Shown piece after piece: positions 1-10,371 of a stretch of DNA of 19,066 bases. Origin of the DNA: Parvularia atlantis (Eukaryota > Opisthokonta > Rotosphaerida); contig CALSCO010001206.1 of the NCBI GenBank assembly GCA_943704415.1, forward strand, positions 3,051 through 22,116, given 5' to 3'. Position 1 is the first letter of the stretch. Each line of letters opens with the position of its first letter. A program made the position numbers and the translations under genes. The notes under the pieces were generated by a model. It did no database searches and was not told where the DNA came from. It was given only the letters and a program-made list of their open reading frames with translations.

Positions 1-987
1 AGCGACGGGTGCGAGATCAACACCAACGACGACCCGAACAACTGCGGCGGCTGCGGCAACGTGTGCTCGGGCGTGAACGTCATCGGCGGTGCGCAGTGCT
101 CGAACGGCCAGTGCGTCGGCTCGTGCCAGTCGGGCTTTGCCGACTGCAACAACAACCTCCAGACCGACGGCTGCGAGACTGACGTCAACACCATCAGCGA
201 CTGCGGCTCGTGCGGCGCCTCGTGCAGCCAGAACAACGTTCTCGGCGGCGCGTGCAGCAGCGGCTCGTGCACGGGTACCTGCGCCACGAACTACGGCGAC
301 TGCAACAACGACCTCCGCACCGACGGCTGCGAGACTGACGTCAACACCATCAGCGACTGCGGCTCGTGTGGCGCCTCGTGCAGCCAGAACAACGTTCTCG
401 GCGGCGCGTGCAGCAGCGGCTCGTGCACGGGTACCTGCGCCACGAACTACGGCAACTGCAACAACGACCTCCGCTCCGACGGCTGCGAGGTGCTGCTCGA
501 TCAGCCCAACCGTTGCGGCGCCTGCTCGGGTGCTGGCAGCAACTGCATCAACCCTCCTCTGCGCCTCACGACGTGTGTGCTCCAGGGGACCGGCCTCTAC
601 GGCTGCGGCGAGCCTTGCCAGAGCGGCTATGCCAACTGCAATGGCGTCATCTCGCAGGTCTCGAGCTCACTGGACGGCTGCGAGGTCAACATTCTGCAGA
701 GCAACAGCAACTGCGGTGCCTGCAACGACGTCTGCAGTCAGATCGGCACGTCGTCGCTCTCCTGCACCAACGGCCAGTGCGTCGGCACGTGCGCTGAGTT
801 CCGCGCCGACTGCGACAGCAACATCCGTCTGAACGGCTGTGAGGCTGACCTGACCGAGTCGCCCAACTGCGGTGCCTGCGGTGCGACGTGCACGGGCGGC
901 CAGACCTGCAACTTCGATGTCGACCTCAACAACTTCCAGTGCAGCGTCTCGGTGAAGAAGCGCTCGACGACGTCGTGGTGGTTCTGA
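1..987 (+). CDS. Cysteine-rich repeat protein, copy 1 (3' part; 5' end outside window)
   Basis: The frame is open from base 1 to the TGA at 985-987, giving 328 residues. It consists of repeats of about 45-52 residues with the pattern NCGxCGxxC-x8-C-xxGxC-xxxC-x5-DCN-x6-DGCE, about 8 Cys each, ending in a short basic tail (KKRSTTSWW). By hand comparison it matches positions 2545-3531 of the downstream complete copy with 9 differences in 987 nt: four silent, five in four changed codons (S/G, Q/L, L/I and the last residue F/L). By analogy with that copy it is a secreted or surface protein. Even Cys spacing suggests disulphide-bonded modules. The repeat type resembles Cys-rich repeats common in myxobacterial secreted proteins (from memory). 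Function is unknown. Arg/Ala-rich open frames across it on other frames are shadows of the GC bias. Confidence 0.88.
   Translation, partial: SDGCEINTNDDPNNCGGCGNVCSGVNVIGGAQCSNGQCVGSCQSGFADCNNNLQTDGCETDVNTISDCGSCGASCSQNNVLGGACSSGSCTGTCATNYGDCNNDLRTDGCETDVNTISDCGSCGASCSQNNVLGGACSSGSCTGTCATNYGNCNNDLRSDGCEVLLDQPNRCGACSGAGSNCINPPLRLTTCVLQGTGLYGCGEPCQSGYANCNGVISQVSSSLDGCEVNILQSNSNCGACNDVCSQIGTSSLSCTNGQCVGTCAEFRADCDSNIRLNGCEADLTESPNCGACGATCTGGQTCNFDVDLNNFQCSVSVKKRSTTSWWF
175..486 (+). repeat. Two tandem 156-nt coding repeats in copy 1
   Basis: The units 175-330 and 331-486 encode the same 52-residue module (ETDVNTISDCGSCGASC...) almost base for base. They differ at a silent site in the SCG codons and in the last few codons, where GDCNNDLRT becomes GNCNNDLRS. 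This is a recent internal duplication or conversion. Confidence 0.85.
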
Positions 988-1401
988 GCGGCCAGTAACT
1001 CGCTGTCGTGCCGCGCTCCCCACCAACGTGTCTGTGACCGTGCCCTGAGTGTCTGTCTTGTGCTGTCACGTACGTTTGATCGAACGCACGCATGCGAACG
1101 CAAGCCCGTGCCATCATGATGAGATTGCCTGCGTGAATTCGGCGCGACACGTTTCTCTGAGTGAAACACGTTTCTCTGCGATCTAGTTGTCCACGACACG
1201 ATTGGCTCCGCAAGTGTACGACGCGTTTCAGACCTATGCACGCGGCACGTGTGGGCACGTGGCCACCTTTCCTTTCTTGGGCAAGCCACACGTTTTCCGT
1301 TAACCCCCCTGGCCCTTCCTCCTCCTCCTGCGGCGCGCCGGTACCCTATTCGTATACCACTGATGCCGCCGCCGCGCCTGCGCAGGTCCTACCGTGCAGC
1401 C
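988..1401. promoter_or_regulatory. Intergenic region and presumed promoter of Cys-rich copy 2
   Basis: No gene is seen in these 414 nt. They should hold the 3' UTR of copy 1 and the promoter of copy 2. Visible elements are a 13-bp direct repeat, ACACGTTTCTCTG, at 1147-1159 and 1166-1178; two CACGTG palindromes at 1246-1251 and 1256-1261, exactly 10 bp apart; and a CT-rich stretch near 1305-1330. No clear TATA box is seen. The function of these elements is inferred only. Confidence 0.45.
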
Positions 1402-3531
1402 ATGCAGACGCTTACAGCCCTCGCGCTGCTGGCGCTCGTCGCCGCCGCTGGCGTGCGCGCTGAGACCGTCTACTCGCTCCTGAGCGACGGCAGCATCGCC
1501 GGCACCGTCTCCGACACCCCCGTCGCTGCCCGCGCGGTACGTGAGCGGGGCACGCCCGCGCGCCCGCGGCTGCTGGTGCCTGGCCGACGGCTCACACGCG
1601 CGCGCTCTTCATGCGGTCTGCAGGACTGCTTCCTGTTCAACTCGAACTCGCGCCTCGGTGTCGGCTACCTGGTCTCGCCGCCGAACGATGACACCTACTG
1701 CTGCGAGCGCGTCGGCATCGTCACGAACGGCCAGTGCCTCGCCCAGGTCAACTGCCAGCCCGTCACCAGCGGTGCGTTAACAACACGCCGGAGTGCCGAG
1801 GAGGGAAGGGGATAAATTCTTTCGTGTTGGCCTTTCTTTGCCCCCTCACCTTTCAGCACTGAGCACGGACACTGACGACACGCCGCAGACGACTACGTGA
1901 GCGACATCAACGGCGTCTGCGTGTTTACGGCGGGCTGCTACTCGTTCGACCCTCAGTTCAACAACACCTTCACGCTCGTCGAGAACGAGTTTGCGACCTT
2001 CCCCGTCTCGGCGTCGGACAACTCGCCGACGGTCGCGGTGCGTGCGCACTGGTGCCTCGTGTCGCGGCATGCTGACGGCGTGCGTACGCACTGCAGGACA
2101 CGCTGATGATCATCCCCTCGACTAGCTCGCGCCTTGTCGGCTTCGAGGTCGAGGTGGAGGGCTTCTCGTACGTCTGCGCGTACCGCGGCGCGTCGTCGCC
2201 CGTCAGCAGCTCGTTCCCGCTCGTCTCGGCGCCCGACTCGTGCCTGCGCAACCGCTGCAACGGCGTGTCAGAGGACACGAGTAACTTCTTCTACTCCAAC
2301 ACGGACGGCAACTGCTACACCAACTGCGTGGCCCTGTGCGTCCGGTGGCCTCCGCGCGCGCCTTCGTGTGGCTGATTGACACCGCACGCGGGGACCCCTC
2401 AGGTGTGCGACGGACAGCGACCCCAACAACTGCGGTACCTGCGGCGACGCCTGCTCGACCAACAACATCGCCCCGTCGTGCACAGCGGGCAACTGCGACG
2501 GCACATGCGATCCGGGCTTTGCCGACTGCAACAACGACAAGCGTGGCGACGGGTGCGAGATCAACACCAACGACGACCCGAACAACTGCGGCGGCTGCGG
2601 CAACGTGTGCTCGGGCGTGAACGTCATCGGCGGTGCGCAGTGCTCGAACGGCCAGTGCGTCGGCTCGTGCCAGTCGGGCTTTGCCGACTGCAACAACAAC
2701 CTCCAGACCGACGGCTGCGAGACTGACGTCAACACCATCAGCGACTGCGGCTCGTGTGGCGCCTCGTGCAGCCAGAACAACGTTCTCGGCGGCGCGTGCA
2801 GCAGCGGCTCGTGCACGGGTACCTGCGCCACGAACTACGGCGACTGCAACAACGACCTCCGCACCGACGGCTGCGAGACTGACGTCAACACCATCAGCGA
2901 CTGCGGCTCGTGTGGCGCCTCGTGCAGCCAGAACAACGTTCTCGGCGGCGCGTGCAGCAGCGGCTCGTGCACGGGTACCTGCGCCACGAACTACGGCAAC
3001 TGCAACAACGACCTCCGCTCCGACGGCTGCGAGGTGCTGCTCGATCAGCCCAACCGTTGCGGCGCCTGCTCGGGCGCTGGCAGCAACTGCATCAACCCTC
3101 CTCTGCGCCTCACGACGTGTGTGCTCCAGGGGACCGGCCTCTACGGCTGCGGCGAGCCTTGCCAGAGCGGCTATGCCAACTGCAATGGCGTCATCTCGCT
3201 GGTCTCGAGCTCACTGGACGGCTGCGAGGTCAACATTCTGCAGAGCAACAGCAACTGCGGTGCCTGCAACGACGTCTGCAGCCAGATCGGCACGTCGTCG
3301 ATCTCCTGCACCAACGGCCAGTGCGTCGGCACGTGCGCTGAGTTCCGCGCCGACTGCGACAGCAACATCCGTCTGAACGGCTGTGAGGCTGACCTGACCG
3401 AGTCGCCCAACTGCGGTGCCTGCGGTGCGACGTGCACGGGCGGCCAGACCTGCAACTTCGATGTCGACCTCAACAACTTCCAGTGCAGCGTTTCGGTGAA
3501 GAAGCGCTCGACGACGTCGTGGTGGCTGTGA
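1402..3531 (+). CDS. Secreted cysteine-rich repeat protein, copy 2 (complete, 5 exons)
   Basis: Exons 1402-1536, 1624-1771, 1889-2037, 2097-2335 and 2403-3531 join in frame to 599 residues ending in TGA. The ATG is followed by a typical signal peptide (MQTLTALALLALV, cleavage near VRA-ET at about residue 20). Residues 21-223 form a unique Cys-containing domain I do not recognise. From about residue 224 to 585 there are about seven repeats of the NCGxCGxxC...GxC...DCN...DGCE type, two of them an almost exact 52-residue tandem. The tail is KKRSTTSWWL. Donors are GTACGT once and GTGCGT three times; all acceptors are CAG. The first intron (87 nt) is a multiple of three without a stop, so its retention would keep the frame. 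Most of the Cys-rich part sits in one large exon. The gene follows copy 1 by 414 nt on the same strand. Secretion and disulphide bonding are inferred; the ligand or role is unknown. Confidence 0.85.
2719..3030 (+). repeat. Two tandem 156-nt coding repeats in copy 2
   Basis: The units 2719-2874 and 2875-3030 correspond exactly in position to the tandem in copy 1, so the internal duplication predates the duplication of the whole gene or has been homogenised between copies. Confidence 0.85.
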
Positions 3532-3669
3532 TCGTCTCCGAGCGTCGGCGATGACCGCGCGACGTGCGCGCCAGTCAGCTGTTCTGCGGCACCCACCATC
3601 TTGTGTTCCCGCGTGTGTGTATGTGTGTGCACGCTGAGCAAGACTCGCCGGAAGGAGGACACTAGCTCG
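3532..3669. promoter_or_regulatory. Short intergenic region between Cys-rich copy 2 and URB2
   Basis: This 138-nt spacer must hold the 3' end of one gene and the promoter of the next. It contains an imperfect GT run at 3613-3630. It shows no similarity to the flank of copy 1 after the stop codon. Confidence 0.4.
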
Positions 3670-6600
3670 ATGGACATCGGGTCGACGGCGCTGCTCGGAT
3701 CGGCCACGTGGCCGGCCAAGCTCGCGGCGGCTCGGTGCGCGTCGACGGTGGCGGCTACGCACGGCTGCCTGACCGAACCCACCAGTGACGTGCTGGACGG
3801 CCGCGCGCGCCTGCCTGTGCCAGAGCCCGAGCGATGGCTGCTCGGCTGGCTGTGCACATCACTGCCGAAGCTGGTGGCGGCGGCCGACGGCGACGCGCGC
3901 GTCGAGTGTTGGGCCGTGCTGGACGAACTGCTGCGGCGGGCGCGCGCGCGGCTCGCGACGCAGCCGCTCAAAGCGCCGATCCTGGCGGTGCGGCCCGTGC
4001 CGTGGCAGCCGGATGCGCCGCTCACGCTGCGGCGGGGCAGACGATGGGCACGGCTATCGCGACGGCCGGCGACGACGCGCCGCGCATCGTGCCGCGGCTG
4101 GTGTCGGTGCTGGGCACGCTCACGGCCAGGGTGCGTCGACATGCGCGCGTTCCGATGGTGCGCCGACGTGGTCGCCGCCCCTCGCCGTGCGCCAGGACTA
4201 CGCCGCCGTCTTCCGTCCAACGTACGAGGCGATCCTGCACGCTGCCATCGCGGCCGTCGCCCTCGTCAGCGCGCGGCCGTGGGACGGCGCGGGCGACCTC
4301 GCGGCGCGCTTCGTCGAAGTCCTGCTCCACAGCCAGCGGCAGCAGCCCTCACCGCGCAAGGTGTTTGCGAGCGTGTGCGGCAAGCTGCTGGGTGCGCAGC
4401 TCCGGCGCAATCTGCGTGCGCTTCACTCACGCGGCAACGTGTACGCAGAGCCTGCGGCCGAGGCCCTTGCGGCGCACCCGACCGGCCGTCTCGCCACCGT
4501 CCTCACGGTGCTGCTGCAGGAAGGCGCGCGACGCGCTCGGAGCGCTGCGCCTGCCACTTGAGCGCGCCTCGCGCAGGCCTCTTCCAACCGGAGCACCTCA
4601 GCGAGCTCGGCACCGCCGCGCCTGCCGCGATGTCGTACCAGCGGCAGCTGTTTGACGAGCTTGGGCGCATGCGCCCCGACAAGCCAGGACCGACGCTGCA
4701 CCTGCTGCCCGTGCTGCTGCAGGTGTGCACATGGCGCGTCAGGTGTGGACGGGGTCTGACGGTGACGCCAGGCGTTTGTGCGGGCGGCAGAGCAGCGCCG
4801 GCGCCAGCAACTCGAGCTGGCGAGCAGCACGGGGCAGGCGCGCGGCGTACTCGTGCGTGGACATGCCGCTTGCTGACGCGCACCGCCGTGCAGAAAGTGC
4901 CGCGCTCGGTGATCGAAAACGCGGATGCGCACGCCATCTTCGACATGTTCCGCGAGCTGTGCCGCGTTTGCACGTCCGACGGCGTCGACGGCGCATATCT
5001 CGCCGCTCTCCGCGCGCTCGTGGAAGCGCTGGTCGCGTCGGTGCGTCTGCTGTGTTGCTGCTTCTCTCTGTTCACACGTGCGCGCGCACGTACTCGCAGA
5101 ACATGTACCGCCACGGCGCCGACGAGCGCGCCGACAACAAGTTTGCGCACCTGCTTCACCTGTGGGCCGACGTGGCGCTGCCAGCGGCCGGCAACGGTGC
5201 GAGGCGGCGTGCGCAAACGCCGCGGGATGGCTGAGGTGGTACGCCGCAGACGCGACTGTGGCAGAAGCAGCGCGGTGCCTCGCCGCTCTGGCCGCGCTCG
5301 ATCCGCAGCTCGTGGACGAGCAGCTTGAGGCGGTGTGGACCATTGTCTTGCCGCGGCTGGTGGACGACGCCGCCACGGACGCCGAAGCTGCATGCGCCGA
5401 GCTGGGCGCGGCCGTGGTCGACGTGTACAGCCGCATGCGCCAGCTGGTCGCGTGCCTGGGCGCGATGCTCGGCAGAGCGGAGCTGCTGCCGGGCGGCTTC
5501 GACGTCTGGCCGGCGCCGATCGCGCAGTCGCTGCGTGCTGCAACGGTGTCGGTGCCGCCGGGGCAGGTTGTGCCGCTGATCAAGCAGCTGCTCGGACACG
5601 CTACCGCGGCGCACCAACTAACCAAGCGGGTGCGGCGACGGGCGAGCGCTGTCGTCGCAGCCGCTGCTCCGCCGGCGCCGGCGACTCGAGCGGCGCTGGC
5701 GACGCTGCACATCTTGCTCGACAACGTGATCATGCCCGACAACGCCGAGCAGACGCTCGACGGTACAGCTCTACGACGCACCTCGCAAAGGCTGCCTGAC
5801 GCGACGTTGCAGACCTGCTCACCAGCGTGTATGAGAACGACGTCAAGCCGCTTCTGCCTGCGAGCCTGCCGTTGCACCTGCTGCTGTGCCGCGCGCGCAT
5901 ATCGTACGCTGCAAGCCACCTGCACACGGAAGAGCTTCTGCCGGTGCGTGTGCATGCGTGCGGTCCTTCCAGCTGAGCGCGCTCTCGCAGCTGGATGACG
6001 CTGCGGCAACTCGGCTGCTCCTGCTGCGGCTGCAGTTCCTGACCGACGCCGACCGCGCCGAGGCGAGCAGCATCGTTGCGCACTGCCTGCGCCAGCTGGA
6101 CGCACCCTCGCTGGAAGGTGCGCGTCTGAGCCCGTTTAGCGAACCGTGCGCTTGACGTTCACGCGCAGTGTTCGCATTGCTGGCTGAGCACCTCAACGCA
6201 CTGGACCGCTTTGCGGACGACGCCGACATGCGCAAGCTCGCCGGGCTCGTTGTGCGCAGCGTCGTGAAGCCGTCGGCCTCGTCGGGATTGCACGAGGTTG
6301 CCGAACGGCTGCTCACCAGCGCCGCGTTCTACGAGGTGCAGGCATGCAGCGGTGTTAGGCGTACTCACAGGCGCAACGGCACCAGCTTGCTGGCCTCAGG
6401 CGCGGGATCTGCGCGGCCCTTGTGGAGGCGCTCTCGCTCTGCAAGAAGCGCCGCGCCGAGAGCCTGCGCCGGCCGCTCGCGCTGCTGGCTGGGCTGCCCG
6501 CCGGGTACGTCCCGCTTCCCGAGCTCGCCGAGCTGGCCGAGAAGCTCGTGCAGATGGACGAGCGCCTCGAGCCAGCGCTGCGCGGCGACCTGTGGCGCTG

Positions 6601-8495
6601 CCTTGCGGAGGTGCGAATGCACCGGCGGCGTGTCGCGCTCACGCGCTAACGATCACGCCGTCCCAGCTGTGCACGGACGCTGTCACCGCGCCCGCGCTCA
6701 CTACACTGCAGTGGCACAGCGCACCCGACGAGGGAGCCGAGATTCTCGCCGCACGGGTGGTCGCGCTGTGTCTGCGCGCGGACGGCGAAGCGAGCGACGT
6801 CGCCCAGCTGACGAGCATTCTCGACCGGGCGGTCTCGACGGCCGTCTCGACGGCGCTGCTCACGGACACGGTCGACGCCCTCGAGGAGCTGCAGCGCGCC
6901 AGGTGCCCATCTGTGCGGCTGCGCGTGGCTGCCGTTGCTGACCTGTGCTGCGGCAGCAAAAAATCGGCGTGCCACCGGATCGCGCGAGGGCTGCTGCCGT
7001 GGATGGCCGCACTGGCCTCGAGCACGGCGGCTGCGGCTGCATCGGACGCGAGCGAGACGTGGACGGCCCGTGCGGGTGCAGTGCTGCGCTTCGCCGCAGT
7101 GCTCCCGTCCGACGCGCGACCTGCGATCGCCGAGACATGCGCGGCGCTCACGGCTGAGCTGGTGCATCGGGTGGAGGTCATTGGCGCAGACGCAGATGAG
7201 GCTCAGCGGCGCACACTGTGCCGTGTGCTGGCCGCGACGCGCGTCGAGACCGCTGCGACCGTGGGCCTGCTCGTGGCCCAGACGCGCGACGCCGACTTTG
7301 ACCGCAACCTCGGGACCTTGGTCCAGGGCTGCTCGCGCGAGCAGTTTGTTGAGGTACGTACTGGGCGGGGCCTCACTGGCATGTGCGGCTCATTCACTTA
7401 CTTGCGCCGTAGACGTTCCAGCTGGTGATGCGCCGCGGGGACGTGCACGCGATCCGCGTTGTGGTCGAGCACGCGTCGCCAGGTGTGATGCACCGCGCGG
7501 CTTGGGGGTCTGTTGCTGAGCGATGCGTGGCCGCATGTGCAGCGCAACTGCAGGCCGTGTCGCGGCAGATCCCGGCCGTGCTGGCGCAGGTAGCCGGGGC
7601 CGTGCAGGACGAGCTGACGTCGACGCATGCGATCGACGGCCTCGCGCTGGTGGCGCATCTGCTGAGCCTCGGTGGCGCGCGGTGGTCGAGCGCGGCGGAG
7701 GCGACGGCACCCACCGTCGCACTCGCGCTGGACGTGCTCGTCGTGCTGCGGCGGCAGGGCCTGTCCGATCACGGCACGTTCACGGCCGATGACGCGGCCA
7801 GGCTGCACGCGCTCGTCTACCACGTGCTCTGGGCGCTCGTACGGCACCGGCTTGACGCGGCCTCGCACATGCTGCCACTCGTAATCGACGCCGTCACGCG
7901 TGCGTGGTCGCCGCTGCTGCAGCTGCAGCTGCAGCTGCTGCTGCTCTCCTCATGCGCGCGCACAGATCTGCTCTATTGCCACGGCTCGAGTCGCGGAGGC
8001 GGTGCGCACAGAAGCGCTTGCGCACGACGGCGCGGTCTGATCGGTGCCACCTCCCGTCGTCACCGCAGCCCGCTCGGCCGCCTCGCTCCGCGGCTGGCAC
8101 CCGCACAGCGTCTACGCGCTCATCGCCGAGCACAGCACCGCGCTGCCGTCGGTGCGCGCTGCGCGACGTCGCGGTTGACGCTGAGCGACTAGAACGCATC
8201 GCAGCTCGCGGCCGACAACATGGCGCGGCTGTTGACGGCGCTGGCGAGCGCCAAGCGCGTGCTGAGCCGGCACGCGGTCTTCGTCGTGGCCGACGTGGTC
8301 GCGTTTGTGGCATCGCAGCAGCAGCATCGTGTGCCGCTGACGCAGCTGCGGCCGGGCGTGTTTGCGCTGCTGGACGTGATGCGCGAGGAGGACCACCAGC
8401 ACCTGCTCCTCGCGCTCGACGCGCCTGGCCGCGCCGTGCTCAAGCAGCTGCGCGCCGAGTACGTTGAGCAGCACCGCTACAAAGGCAATCTTTAA
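3670..8495 (+). CDS. URB2: URB2/NPA2 homologue, 60S pre-ribosome assembly factor (about 17 exons)
   Basis: Exons: 3670-3987, 4041-4130, 4196-4523, 4577-4722, 4772-4852, 4894-5040, 5100-5196, 5250-5762, 5813-5943, 5991-6117, 6169-6335, 6386-6610, 6667-7353, 7413-7899, 7966-8001, 8069-8151, 8205-8495. They give 1317 residues and a TAA stop; from memory yeast has about 1170 and human about 1520. Urb2 acts in the nucleolus in early 27S pre-rRNA processing with Urb1/Npa1 and Dbp6. The call rests on the C-terminal Urb2/Npa2 block ([30 protein letters not shown] end) and an N-terminus resembling URB2 ([20 protein letters not shown]). The body is alpha-helical and repeat-like. The intron at 4524 is GC-AG. 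The acceptor at 6385 could instead be 6370. The 7900-8068 part is uncertain: the short exon 7966-8001 reads poorly. The start is the first ATG, just before the conserved N-terminus. Confidence 0.8.
4524..4576 (+). other. GC-AG intron in URB2
   Basis: The reading frame changes between LLQE and GLFQPEHL with no usable GT donor. A donor GCGCGC after GAAG and an acceptor CGCGCAG restore the frame at phase 1 with a 53-nt intron, a normal size here. Confidence 0.65.
7900..7965 (+). other. Probable 66-nt intron in URB2 (alternative: coding)
   Basis: The donor GTGCGTGG and acceptor CACAG flank a CTG/CAG-rich stretch. The length is a multiple of three and the frame has no stop, so this could also be exon coding a Leu/Gln-rich segment. 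Donor consensus and poor protein character favour an intron. Confidence 0.5.
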
Positions 8496-8791
8496 GCGCT
8501 TAGCGTTTGTTGGTTACCGGAGAACAGGCCCTTTCCAAACGGTACGCGTATCGTGGCCGCGGACACTGCGCCTGCTCGCCCCACTTCGCGCTGCCCCGCG
8601 CGCGCCCATACGCTGCCTTTGTGCACGCGCGGATGGACGGATGGGACGGCCGGATGAGTGGATGGAGCGGATGGAGGGTCGCACTGCACGCGCGCAGCTG
8701 ACGTCGCGTTGCGCCACCCGCCCCAAAGCCTGTTTCCCCCCCGCGTCTTTAAACCCGCGCCAGCGGCGGACCCCTTGCACACTCCGGCGAG
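8496..8791 (+). promoter_or_regulatory. Intergenic region with RPLP0 promoter
   Basis: No gene is seen in these 296 nt. A TTTAAA box at 8748-8753 lies about 40 nt upstream of the RPLP0 ATG and just after a pyrimidine run (TTTCCCCCCCG), a plausible core promoter for a highly expressed ribosomal gene. Around 8630-8680 there are several GGATGGA-like direct repeats of unknown meaning. Confidence 0.5.
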
Positions 8792-9910
8792 ATGTCAAAG
8801 GGAGACACGAAGGCCAAGAAGGTGGCGTACTTCGCCAAGCTCGACAAGCTGCTGCAGGTGCGCGTGCCTGTGCTGCTGCTCGTCGTCGCAGCGAGAATGC
8901 TCACGTCTGGCGTGTGCAGGACTACAACAAGATCTTCATCGTCGAGGCCGACAACGTGGGCTCGCAGCAGTTCCACACGATTCGCATCTCGCTGCGCGGC
9001 CAGGCGCAGATCCTCATGGGCAAGAACACGATGATTCGCAAGGTCATCCGCTCCAAGATCGCGGCCGACCCGGCGCTCGAGAAGCTGCTGCCCTTTGTTC
9101 GCGGCAACATCGGCTTCGTCTTCACCAACGCCGACCTGCGCCAGACGCGCGAGAAGCTGCTCGCGCAGCGCGTCGAGGCCCCTGCCAAGGCCGGCGCGCT
9201 CGCCCCCGTCGACGTCTACGTCGAGGCGCAGAACACGGGCATGGGCCCCGAGAAGACGGCCTTCTTCCAGGCGCTCGGCATCGCCACCAAGATCGTCAAG
9301 GGCACGATCGAGATCAGCTCGCGCGTGCACCTCGTCAAGCGCGGCGAGAAGGTCGGCGCGTCCGAGGCGACGCTGCTCAACATGCTCAAGGTGCCGCCTG
9401 CCCGCTGGACGGCGGGTTGGGCTCACGCGCGCGCGCTCGTGCGCGACCGCAGATCTCGCCCTTCACGTACGGCCTCGTCGTCAAGCAGGTGTACGACTCG
9501 GGCGCGTGCTTCTCGAACGAGATGCTCGACATCACCGACGACGTCCTGCTCGCCCACTTTGCCAAGGGCGTGGCCACGGTCGCCTCGATCTCGCTCGCGG
9601 TGCGTGGTCGCCGCAGGGCGCAGCTGTAGCGTGCTCACACGCCTGGGCGCGCAGATCGGCTACCCGAACAAGGCCTCGGTGCCCCACCTCGTCATCAACG
9701 GCTTCAAGAAGCTGCTCTCGGTGGCCCTCGTGACCGACATCAGCGTCAAGGGCGCGGACAAGGTGCGCAGATCGGGCAGCGCTGGGAGCACGGGGGCGAG
9801 GCTCGCGGGTGGCTTTCGTGAACGCCCTGGGACGACCAACCAAAAAAAAAAAAGCTCTAGAATTACACCGAACGCGTTAATGAGGAGCGTTTTTCTTGTC
9901 ATCTGATGGG

Positions 9911-9979
<69 letters not shown>

Positions 9980-10199
9980 CCCCTGCTCTGCTGTGCTGTC
10001 CGCGCTCGCTTCTTCGCGGGTTGACGCCTCGGTTGCGCAGATCAAGGAGTACCTCAAGGACCCGTCCAAGTTTGCCGTCGCCGCCGCGCCTGCCGCCGCC
10101 GCCGCCGCCCCGGCTGCCAAGGAGGAGAAGAAGGAGGAGAAGAAGGAGGAGAAGAAGGAGGAGTCAGACGAGGACATGGGCTTTGGCCTGTTCGACTGA
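8792..10199 (+). CDS. RPLP0: 60S acidic ribosomal protein P0 (uL10), 5 exons
   Basis: Exons 8792-8857, 8920-9390, 9453-9599, 9655-9762 and 10041-10199 give 316 residues, against 317 in human (from memory). P0 anchors the P1/P2 stalk to the 60S GTPase centre and recruits elongation factors. Conserved blocks run in order: [89 protein letters not shown], an Ala-rich hinge, a KKEE repeat tract, and the invariant [11 protein letters not shown] end. The start ATG opens [14 protein letters not shown], matching the family N-terminus. The first three introns are 55-62 nt; the fourth is 278 nt and carries a long CT microsatellite. The gene follows URB2, also a large-subunit gene, on the same strand. 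Confidence 0.97.
9763..10040 (+). other. Long intron 4 of RPLP0 with repeats
   Basis: The donor is GTGCGC after GGCGCGGACAAG and the acceptor is GTTGCGCAG. At 278 nt it is about five times the usual intron length here. It holds an A12 run (9842-9853) and a (CT)n tract (9913-9970), separated by an AT-richer stretch. I see no convincing snoRNA or other RNA gene in it. Confidence 0.85.
9913..9970 (+). repeat. (CT)29 microsatellite
   Basis: This is a perfect CT dinucleotide run, extended imperfectly to about 9983 (TTCTCTCTCCCCC). It lies 57-128 nt before the intron 4 acceptor of RPLP0, on the sense strand as a pyrimidine tract. Such tracts are length-unstable. Confidence 0.97.
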
Positions 10200-10371
10200 G
10201 CGCTCCGGGGGGCTGGGATGCGTGTGCCTCTGTGTACAGCGCTTGTCCAGCGATCTGAACGCGTTCATCTGCGAGCCGCCGGCACATGGTGGGGACACAC
10301 ACATAGGCAGACAAATTTGGGGATGCTGTGTGGCTCGGATCGCACGCGGCGCGAGGCGCGGCACGACTGCG
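10200..10371. terminator. Shared 3' region between convergent RPLP0 and hydrolase gene
   Basis: These 172 nt lie between two stop codons facing each other and must contain both 3' ends. No AATAAA signal is seen on either strand. Confidence 0.35.

Noticed and set aside
89-832. Long Ala/Arg/Thr-rich open frame overlapping the Cys-rich gene (and its copy at 2633-3376)
   Set aside because: Low-complexity shadow frame from GC-rich codon bias; the Cys-rich frame has repeat conservation and mostly conservative or silent changes between copies.
1-3531. Bacterial (myxobacterial) origin of the window, suggested by the Cys-rich repeats and hydrolase
   Set aside because: All genes need spliceosomal introns to be read, and URB2, RPLP0 and ATAD2 are eukaryote-specific.
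3601-3669. Upstream extension of URB2 to 3601
   Set aside because: It has no ATG start and consists of a GT-repeat-coded Cys/Val string; the N-terminal similarity begins after ATG 3670.
9763-10040. Intronic snoRNA in RPLP0 intron 4
   Set aside because: TGATGG- and CTGA-like bits occur, but no paired C and D boxes with a terminal stem or an H/ACA layout could be made out.
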